Positions 58,726-64,000 of a stretch of DNA of 64,000 nt are shown piece after piece. The DNA comes from Streptomyces collinus (GTDB lineage Bacteria > Actinomycetota > Actinomycetes > Streptomycetales > Streptomycetaceae): positions 6,014,001-6,078,000 of the forward strand of contig NZ_CP133771.1 in the NCBI RefSeq assembly GCF_031348265.1, in the 5' to 3' direction. The translations under genes and the position numbers were made by a program. The notes under the pieces were generated by a model that did not search any database, was not told the DNA's origin, and worked only from the letters and a program-made list of their open reading frames with translations. The first letter of the stretch is position 1; the number at the start of each line of letters is the position of its first letter.

Positions 58726-59361
58726 TCAGCCGTCGGCCGGGTGGGCGGCCTCTCCCGCCAGTCCCCGCAGCAGCACGCCGGTGAAGCGGTGGACCCATTC
58801 CTCGTCCGCCGGTTCCGCGCTCACCAGCGTGCGGTGGACCACCGCGCCCGCGACCATGTCGAAGATCAGGTCGACCGTGCGGGCGGACGAGGCGGGGTCC
58901 GGTTCCGCGGGGAGTTCGCCCCGGGCCTGGGCCCGCGAGCGGCCCTCCAGGACCAGCCGCTTCTGGCGGTCGACGACCGACGCCCGGATGCGTTCCCGCA
59001 GGGCATCGTCCCGGGTGGACTCCGCCACCACCGCCATCAGGCCGCTCCTCGCCTCGGGAAGAGCCAGGATCGAGGCGAACTGCAGGACCACGCCCTCGAT
59101 GTCGGCGGCCAGGGAACCGCGGTCGGGGAGTTCCAGCTCGTCGAAGAGTTCCGCGACCGCGTCGACGACCAGTTCGTTCTTGCCCGCCCAACGGCGGTAG
59201 AGGGTGGTCTTCGCAACCCCGGCGCGCGTCGCGACGTCCCCCAGGGTGAGCTTGGACCAGCCCAGTTCCACCAGAGCCTCGCGGGTCGCGGCCAGGATCG
59301 CGGCGTCCGCCGTGGCGCTGCGCGGGCGCCCGGTTCGGCTGGCTGGGCTGCGGCTCTGCAT
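58726..59361 (-). CDS. TetR-family transcriptional regulator
   Basis: This 211-aa regulator has a basic N-terminus (SRTGRPRSATADAA) and the helix-turn-helix TLGDVATRAGVAKTTLYRRW followed by AGKNELVVDAV. A helical ligand-binding domain with LQFASILALPEARSGLMAVV follows. ATG at 59361; the open frame extends to 59952 only by GC bias. No partner gene is adjacent, and it may act on palindromes elsewhere. Confidence 0.88.
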   Translation of the reverse strand: MQSRSPASRTGRPRSATADAAILAATREALVELGWSKLTLGDVATRAGVAKTTLYRRWAGKNELVVDAVAELFDELELPDRGSLAADIEGVVLQFASILALPEARSGLMAVVAESTRDDALRERIRASVVDRQKRLVLEGRSRAQARGELPAEPDPASSARTVDLIFDMVAGAVVHRTLVSAEPADEEWVHRFTGVLLRGLAGEAAHPADG

Positions 59362-59596
59362 CTCACGACCATAGACCCGGCGGTTCCCGTGCAGCCCGTG
59401 AGGGAGATCACCGGGGGGTGGTGTCCCGGGGCCCCGGCGGGGCATTACGCTACGACTCGTAGCGAAAGCCTGTGCTGGACGTGCACGGGCCTCGCGCACC
59501 GGCGTGGGGTGGGGACCCGGCGCCGAAAGGCACCGGACCGGCCTGGCTTTCACACCGTTTTTCACACGCGCGCGCAGGACGGGGGAGGATAGGCGC

Positions 59597-60571
59597 ATGC
59601 AGCCACGGAACATGTCCATGAGCGGAGTCGTCGACCTCGCCGCGGTGAAGGCGGCCCAGGAGGCCAAGGCGAAGGCGGAGCAGGCGCGCGCGCAGTCCGC
59701 CCGGGAGGGCGGGGCGGGGGCGATCTCCCCGGCCGATCTCGTCATCGACGTCGACGAGGCGGGGTTCGAGAGGGACGTCCTGCAGCGTTCCGCCGAGGTG
59801 CCCGTCGTCATCGACTTCTGGGCCGAGTGGTGTGAGCCCTGCAAGCAGCTCAGCCCGGTCCTGGAGCGGCTGGCCGTCGAGTACAACGGCCGCTTCCTGC
59901 TCGCCAAGGTCGACGTCGACGCCAACCAGATGCTGATGCAGCAGTTCGGCATCCAGGGAATCCCCGCGGTGTTCGCGGTCGTCGCGGGTCAGGCGCTGCC
60001 GCTCTTCCAGGGAGCGGCCGGCGAGGCGCAGATCCGGCAGACCCTGGACCAGCTGGTGCAGGTCGGCGAGCAGCGCTTCGGCCTGACCGGTCTCACCGTC
60101 GACCCCGAGGCCGATCCGGGCGGTGCCCCGCAGCCCGCCGAGCGGCCGGCCGGCCCGCACGACGGGCTCCTGGAAGCCGCCGTGCAGGCGCTCGACTCGG
60201 GCGATCTGTCCGGCGCCGTCCAGGCGTACAAGAACGTCCTGAACGAGGACCCGGGCAACGAGGAGGCCAAGCTGGGCCTCGCCCAGGCCGAGTTGCTCCA
60301 GCGGGTGCAGGGCGTCGACCCGCAGCAGGTGCGCCGGGACGCGGCCGACAAGCCGGCCGATGTGCAGGCGCAGATCGCCGCCGCCGACCTGGATCTGGTG
60401 GGCGGCCATGTCGAGGACGCGTTCGGCCGGCTCATCGAGACCGTGCAGCGCACGGTGGGTGACGACCGGGACACCGTACGGATGCGGCTGCTGGAGCTGT
60501 TCGAGGTCGTCGGGCCCGACGACCCCCGGGTGATCGCGGCGCGCAGGGCGCTGGCGCGCGCCCTGTTCTGA
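59597..60571 (+). CDS. Thioredoxin-domain protein with TPR-like C-terminus (YbbN/CnoX type)
   Basis: The 324-aa protein has an N-terminal Ala/Lys/Glu coiled segment (1-45) and a thioredoxin domain with FWAEWCEPCKQLSP (Cys79 and Cys82), ending with the cis-Pro region GIQGIPAVFAV. A C-terminal tetratricopeptide-like domain (about 180-324; SGAVQAYKNVLNEDPGNEEA) follows. Such proteins are holdases or cochaperones that protect against oxidative damage. ATG at 59597; the frame upstream is not supported. A 10-bp-stem terminator follows. Confidence 0.9.
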   Translation: MQPRNMSMSGVVDLAAVKAAQEAKAKAEQARAQSAREGGAGAISPADLVIDVDEAGFERDVLQRSAEVPVVIDFWAEWCEPCKQLSPVLERLAVEYNGRFLLAKVDVDANQMLMQQFGIQGIPAVFAVVAGQALPLFQGAAGEAQIRQTLDQLVQVGEQRFGLTGLTVDPEADPGGAPQPAERPAGPHDGLLEAAVQALDSGDLSGAVQAYKNVLNEDPGNEEAKLGLAQAELLQRVQGVDPQQVRRDAADKPADVQAQIAAADLDLVGGHVEDAFGRLIETVQRTVGDDRDTVRMRLLELFEVVGPDDPRVIAARRALARALF

Positions 60572-60583
60572 CCAGTCGTTAAA

Positions 60584-60608
60584 CACGCGGGCATGTGGTG
60601 CCCGCGTG
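60584..60608 (+). terminator. Terminator after the thioredoxin-TPR gene
   Basis: CACGCGGGCA (60584-60593) pairs with TGCCCGCGTG (60599-60608) around TGTGG, followed by AAAAGTTT. It is 12 bp past the stop. Confidence 0.8.
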
Positions 60609-60633
60609 AAAAGTTTGCCGATAGAAGGTCACT

Positions 60634-60671
60634 GCGGCCGCGCTTTACCAAATCTTGGTAATCGCGGCCGC
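60634..60671. promoter_or_regulatory. 38-bp compound palindrome with NotI-site flanks
   Basis: Outer arms are GCGGCCGC at 60634-60641 and 60664-60671. Inner arms are TTACCAA (60645-60651) and TTGGTAA (60655-60661) around ATC, with a one- to two-base bulge between. Sixteen bases pair on each side. It is the first element of a palindrome-rich 620-bp gap. Confidence 0.7.
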
Positions 60672-60673
60672 TG

Positions 60674-60818
60674 TTACTACGAGTAAGTCGTAGGCGTTGA
60701 TCTGTCGGATTCTGTCCATCGATCAACAGCTTTGTACCGGCGTTCGACAACACCCTGTGTCGTCGGCCGAGACCGATGGGTCGTTGTTCGGTTATCCGGC
60801 CGTTACTAGCGAGTAACG
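60674..60818. promoter_or_regulatory. Pair of TTACT-N-AGTAA sites plus a GTTGATC inverted repeat
   Basis: TTACT-ACG-AGTAA (60674-60686) and CGTTACT-AGCG-AGTAACG (60801-60818) share the half-site TTACT and lie about 130 bp apart. Between them GTTGATC (60696-60702) and GATCAAC (60721-60727) form a third inverted repeat. All lie upstream of the DUF6230 gene, so they are likely operators of one regulator or more. Confidence 0.6.
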
Positions 60819-60927
60819 AACCCCCTTGTGCGGGCGGCGAGAATGCACCACGATCGGCCACGCTCGGTCCAATCCCGTACCCCGGCAGCCGGTTGGGTCA
60901 CGGGACAACCTGGGTCCCCACCGAGCA

Positions 60928-60993
60928 GAGCCGGCGGCAGTGGCGCCGGCTCTTGGACAGGGGGGTCTTCGCCCTCCCGGCGAAGCCTGTCCA
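60928..60993 (+). other. Two consecutive strong RNA hairpins in the DUF6230 leader
   Basis: GAGCCGGCG (60928-60936) pairs with CGCCGGCTC (60944-60952). Directly after, TGGACAGG (60954-60961) pairs with CCTGTCCA (60986-60993), with an inner CTTCGCC/GGCGAAG stem (60967-60973, 60979-60985). The hairpins lie 200 bp before the start codon. They could be a leader RNA structure or a short noncoding RNA. I did not find a known riboswitch signature. Confidence 0.5.
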
Positions 60994-61192
60994 GCAGGGT
61001 TGTGCGTGATGCGTGTCAGGCGCGACCAGTGGTTGTCGCTCGGGGGTGATCGCCGGTGATTCGGGCGCAGTTGCGCCGCCGAGTGCAGGCGCTCTCCTTC
61101 CCGAGGACGTAGCACTTCTCCCATCCCTGCCCGGCTGAGCCGCCCATCGGGGCGAGCCAGGACAGGAGATGTACGTCCGAGAAGGAGGAAAT

Positions 61193-61825
61193 ATGGAGTC
61201 CCAGGTGCGTGGCGGGACCAGATGGAAGCGGTTCGCTGTGGTCATGGTGCCCAGCGTCGCCGCCACGGCTGCGATAGGTGTCGCCCTCGCGCAGGGCGCT
61301 CTCGCCGCGTCGTTCAGTGTCTCCGGGCAGTCGTTCAAGGTCACGACCGACCAGCTCGTCGGTACGGGCTTCTCGCAGTACGGCGCCCTCGATGAGGGAT
61401 ACACGATGGACGGCAAGAAGGCCGTCCACCCGGTCGCCGTCTCGTCGTTCAAGCAGGCGACGATCAAGAACCTGTGCCAGTCGGTCGTCACCCCGAACAT
61501 TCCGGTGCTCGGGAACGTCAGCCTGATCCTGCGTGCGGGTCAGGGTGCGAAGCCGGTCGAGGCGCAGAACCTCTACATCGATGTCGCCGACCTGAGCGCC
61601 GACGCGACGTTCGAGAACATCGACATCGGTGTGGCCGCCAAGGACGCCAACAAGGGTCCGGCCATGAGGAAGGGCGAGACGGCGAACCCGTACGGCTTCG
61701 CCCAGCAGGCCGACAAGGCGACCCTGACCGACGTGAAGCAGACGGCGTGGGCGACCACTGCCGGAACCTTCAAGCTCAGCGGCCTGAAGATGTCGCTGTC
61801 GACGGGTGTCAAGGAGTGCTACTAA
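61193..61825 (+). CDS. DUF6230 family secreted/membrane protein
   Basis: The 210-aa protein has a basic start (MESQVRGGTRWKRF) and a hydrophobic signal or anchor (AVVMVPSVAATAAIGVALAQGALAA). The beta-rich soluble part contains FSVSGQSFKVTTDQLVGTGF, a lone Cys in IKNLCQSVV and a C-terminal KECY. The ATG at 61193 follows GAAGGAGGAAAT. The gene is immediately followed by a DUF6114 gene, and in Streptomyces these families occur together as far as I recall. The family has no known function. It is probably exposed on the cell surface. Confidence 0.85.
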   Translation: MESQVRGGTRWKRFAVVMVPSVAATAAIGVALAQGALAASFSVSGQSFKVTTDQLVGTGFSQYGALDEGYTMDGKKAVHPVAVSSFKQATIKNLCQSVVTPNIPVLGNVSLILRAGQGAKPVEAQNLYIDVADLSADATFENIDIGVAAKDANKGPAMRKGETANPYGFAQQADKATLTDVKQTAWATTAGTFKLSGLKMSLSTGVKECY

Positions 61826-61834
61826 GCACTCGAT

Positions 61835-61869
61835 GACGGGCGGGGGAGCCGGTGGCGCCCCCGCCCGTC
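61835..61869 (+). terminator. Hairpin between the DUF6230 and DUF6114 genes
   Basis: GACGGGCGGGGG (61835-61846) pairs perfectly with 61858-61869. It lies 10 bp after the DUF6230 stop and may partly terminate, lowering expression of the genes behind. Confidence 0.65.
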
Positions 61870-61943
61870 CACCTTCCGGCCGCGCCTTCACGCGGGGCCC
61901 ACATCACCACCACAGCAACGCTGTACCAGGGAGCTGTTTTTCC

Positions 61944-62507
61944 ATGAGCGCCGAGACTCCTGCCGCCACCGGCCAGTTCACCGTCCGGAGGCAGCAGTTC
62001 CGCGCCTGGCGGGGTGAGCGGCCGTTCTGGGCCGGGCTGTTCGTCCTCCTCAGTGGACTGCCCATCGCCTACTTCCCGTACGCGAACCTCCAGATCGGTC
62101 ACCTGACGCTGGCGATGGCGACCACCGCGGGTGCCGGGTCCCTGATCATCGGCGTGCTGCTCGTCGTACTGGGCGTGAGCCTCTGGTTCCAGAAGCACGT
62201 CCGCGTCTTCGCGGGAGTCGCGGCGATCCTGCTGGCGCTGGTGTCCATCCCCGTGTCGAACCTCGGCGGCTTCCTCATCGGCTTCCTCCTCGCCCTGGTG
62301 GGCGGGGCGATGGCCGTGGCATGGGCGCCGGGCGCACGTCCCGCGGGACAGTCCGCCGCCATGGCCAGCACCGGCACGGGCGGGACTCCCGAGGCAACGG
62401 ACCACGAGACCACGGTGCTGCGGCCCGTGGACGCGGTGGACGAGCCGAACGATCTGTCAGGAACGAACCCGGCCAACGGGGCGAACGGGAGGCACAGTGC
62501 CGGCTGA
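61944..62507 (+). CDS. DUF6114 family membrane protein
   Basis: The 187-aa protein has four membrane segments (FWAGLFVLLSGLPIAYFPYA; LTLAMATTAGAGSLIIGVLL; VFAGVAAILLALVSIPVSNL; GGFLIGFLLALVGGAMAVAW) and a hydrophilic C-terminal tail with DHETTVLRP. FRAWRGERPFWAG before the first helix is a conserved-looking cytoplasmic motif. ATG at 61944 after GGGAGC. It overlaps the next gene by 11 bp, so translational coupling is likely. Function unknown. Confidence 0.86.
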   Translation: MSAETPAATGQFTVRRQQFRAWRGERPFWAGLFVLLSGLPIAYFPYANLQIGHLTLAMATTAGAGSLIIGVLLVVLGVSLWFQKHVRVFAGVAAILLALVSIPVSNLGGFLIGFLLALVGGAMAVAWAPGARPAGQSAAMASTGTGGTPEATDHETTVLRPVDAVDEPNDLSGTNPANGANGRHSAG

Positions 62508-63876
62508 CGAGGTGACCCACGGGGCTGATGTGGGGGCGTCCCGTGTGAGAACCGGGCCGCGCCACGCGGCACCCAAGAAGCCGCTGTTCACCAGGTTCAG
62601 CAGGCCGACCGGCAAGGCGATAGCCATGGCGGCGATGCCGACGGCGGTGCTCATGGGCATGGGCTTCACGTCGACGCTCGCCATCGCCGACAGCGACACC
62701 CCGGCGGCCCCGACGTCGAAGAGCCTGACGGCCGACGAGTACAAGGACTGCGTGGCGGCCCTGGAGGACTCCGAGAAGGACTCCAAGGGCGACGAGTCCG
62801 CCTCGCCCACGCCGTCCCCCTCGGCGAGCGAAGGCGCCACGGACGAGAAGGACGACCAGGGCGACACGGCTCCGAAGCCGTCCCCCTCGGGCGGCACGGA
62901 CGCGAACAACGGCGGTTCCTCCCCGTCGGATTCAGGTGCCGACGACGAGGCCGAGCCGACGCCGACCCCGTCCACGAGCGCGCCCGCCACGGGCGGCGAC
63001 GACGCGGCGGCCACGCCGTCCCCCTCGCCGTCCGAGAGTGGCGGCAACGTGCTGGAGGACATCGGCGACGCCATCGGCGGCATCTTCGACGGCGGAAACG
63101 GCGAGGAGAAGGACGAGGCGAGTTCCAGCCCGACCCCGTCCGCCCCGGCGACCGAGAGCACCGAGAAGCCGGCCGAGGACACCTCCGGGGCCGAGCAGGA
63201 CACGGCCGAGGAGGCCGCCGGCACGGTCGAGGACACCGTCAAGGACACCACCGGCAAGGCGTCCGACACGGTGCAGGACACCGGCAAGACGGTGGAGGAC
63301 ACCACCAAGGCCGTCGAGAAGGCCGCCGAGGACGCGGCGGAGAAGGCGAAGGAGGCCACCGCCTCGCCGAGCCCCTCCCCGAGCGCCAGCACGGACCCCG
63401 ACGACTGCCCGGCCGCCACCGACGCCGAGGGCGGCGTCGACAACAAGGTGCCCCTGCCCGACGACCCGTGGTTCCTCAACGCCAGTTCGCTGACGCTGAA
63501 GGGCGCCGACTACAAGGGCGTCGTCGAGGTGCGCACCGCCAACGGCACCGTCAAGAAGGTCCTGAAGTACGTCATATCGGGCGGCACCGACATCGGTGAC
63601 CTGCACCAGACCGTCAAGGACAAGCAGTCCGGCAAGACCTACCACGTGCAGGCGGCCAAGGGCTCGACGTCCACGATCCGCGACGGCGACACCGTGATGT
63701 ACACGGAGAGCATCTCCGGCAACCTGCTCGGGCTGATACCGATCACGTTCGACCCGGAGCACCCGCCGCCGCTGAACATCCCGCTGATCTACTTCACCAA
63801 CGTGAAGGTCCAGCAGGCCGGCCAGTTCGGCGGGACCCTGCACGTGCCGGGGCTGCACAACTTCGTCACCGACTGA
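62497..63876 (+). CDS. Large secreted Asp/Glu/Ser/Pro-rich surface protein of unknown function
   Basis: The 459-aa protein has an N-terminal signal or anchor (GKAIAMAAMPTAVLMGMGFT, residues about 39-60). A low-complexity region (about 75-295) follows with SPTPSPS repeats and an acidic helical segment of VEDTVKDTTGK/VQDTGKTVEDT repeats resembling LEA-type proteins. A folded C-terminal domain (about 310-459) contains LPDDPWFLNASSLTLKGADY and ends VPGLHNFVTD. One Cys pair is possible (Cys in YKDCVA and DDCPAA). GTG start overlaps DUF6114. The function is unknown. It appears to be the exposed partner of the DUF6230/6114 pair. Confidence 0.82.
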   Translation: MPADEVTHGADVGASRVRTGPRHAAPKKPLFTRFSRPTGKAIAMAAMPTAVLMGMGFTSTLAIADSDTPAAPTSKSLTADEYKDCVAALEDSEKDSKGDESASPTPSPSASEGATDEKDDQGDTAPKPSPSGGTDANNGGSSPSDSGADDEAEPTPTPSTSAPATGGDDAAATPSPSPSESGGNVLEDIGDAIGGIFDGGNGEEKDEASSSPTPSAPATESTEKPAEDTSGAEQDTAEEAAGTVEDTVKDTTGKASDTVQDTGKTVEDTTKAVEKAAEDAAEKAKEATASPSPSPSASTDPDDCPAATDAEGGVDNKVPLPDDPWFLNASSLTLKGADYKGVVEVRTANGTVKKVLKYVISGGTDIGDLHQTVKDKQSGKTYHVQAAKGSTSTIRDGDTVMYTESISGNLLGLIPITFDPEHPPPLNIPLIYFTNVKVQQAGQFGGTLHVPGLHNFVTD

Positions 63877-63908
63877 GCGCCCCTCAGAGCCCGTTCGGGA
63901 GCCGCACA

Positions 63909-63949
63909 CACCGAGGGCGCCCCCTGGAACCCAGGAGGCGCCCTCGGTG
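63909..63949 (+). terminator. Terminator after the surface-protein cassette
   Basis: CACCGAGGGCGCC (63909-63921) pairs with GGCGCCCTCGGTG (63937-63949). An inner CCTGG/CCAGG stem (63923-63927, 63931-63935) lies between. It ends the cassette 33 bp after the stop. Confidence 0.85.
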
Positions 63950-64000
63950 GCGTGCAGGGGCCCTCACGGCCTTCGTGTGTGCACTGGGAAAGAGGAGAGG

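Larger units (their letters stand above)
60572..61192. other. 620-bp intergenic region with terminator, operators and leader
   Basis: No supported gene. It holds the thioredoxin-gene terminator (60584-60608), the palindrome group (60634-60818), two leader hairpins (60928-60993) and the DUF6230 ribosome site. It is the longest non-coding gap in the window and has lower GC content around 60600-60830. Confidence 0.75.

Noticed and set aside
58726..59361. TetR gene as direct regulator of the icmA palindrome
   Set aside because: It is 2.4 kb away, convergent with another gene and has no shared palindrome at its own promoter that I can see, so the link is unsupported.
60840..61192. Possible cyclic-di-AMP (ydaO) or other riboswitch before DUF6230
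   Set aside because: Strong stems exist, but I could not find the conserved core of ydaO or other known classes. It is kept only as an unassigned leader structure.

Overview
The window is high-GC Streptomyces chromosomal DNA. The evidence is GTG/TTG starts, third-codon GC bias strong enough to open long antisense frames, leaderless promoters, the polar-growth proteins Scy and FilP, and NucS mismatch repair. From memory, the gene order matches the S. coelicolor core between about SCO5357 and SCO5422. It looks like conserved core, not an island: I saw no insertion sequence, prophage, CRISPR array, rRNA or tRNA.

Layout. 0-11 kb: the 3' part of rho, a secreted trypsin-like protease, an LCP cell-wall ligase, then rpmE, prfA, prmC, a threonylcarbamoyl-AMP synthase, a phosphatase-like protein whose catalytic Cys is Ser, a divergent SHMT-family protein and a WecA-like lipid-carrier transferase. 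11-19 kb: the complete F1Fo ATP synthase operon atpIBEFHAGDC, with a Rex-like site in front, hairpins in two intercistronic gaps and a strong terminator behind. 19-24.5 kb: a DUF2550 gene, chitinase chiC with paired 12-bp operators, and the adjacent chiS-chiR two-component genes. 24.5-34.7 kb: PduO-type cobalamin adenosyltransferase, a drug-type ABC exporter with a divergent TetR regulator, a 3-hydroxyacyl-CoA dehydrogenase, a STAS antagonist, a membrane STAND-like protein, nucS and an LLM oxidoreductase. 34.7-39 kb: two homologous ABC-2 transporter pairs. 39-44 kb: filP and scy. 44-58 kb: methylmalonyl-CoA epimerase, thiolase, meaB, a GNAT enzyme, a PepSY protein divergent from a two-component system (rapA1/rapA2-like), absC-like MarR, three tandem AIM24 genes, a GH6 lipoprotein, a second MarR and isobutyryl-CoA mutase icmA. 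58-64 kb: a small conflict-type adaptor candidate, a TetR regulator, a thioredoxin-TPR protein, a palindrome-rich 620-bp gap, and a DUF6230/DUF6114/surface-protein cassette.

How parts fit together. Genes for B12-dependent acyl-CoA chemistry (adenosyltransferase, epimerase, MeaB, IcmA) are spread over 33 kb and would link branched-chain and odd-chain acyl-CoA metabolism. Cell-envelope and polar-growth genes recur throughout.

The best candidates for undescribed biology are the palindrome hub with the DUF6230/6114 cassette, the Ser-for-Cys phosphatase homologue, the divergent SHMT-like enzyme, the membrane STAND protein beside a STAS protein, the AIM24 triplet and the small adaptor at 58.3 kb. 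Functional names rest on motifs and family knowledge. No database search was possible.
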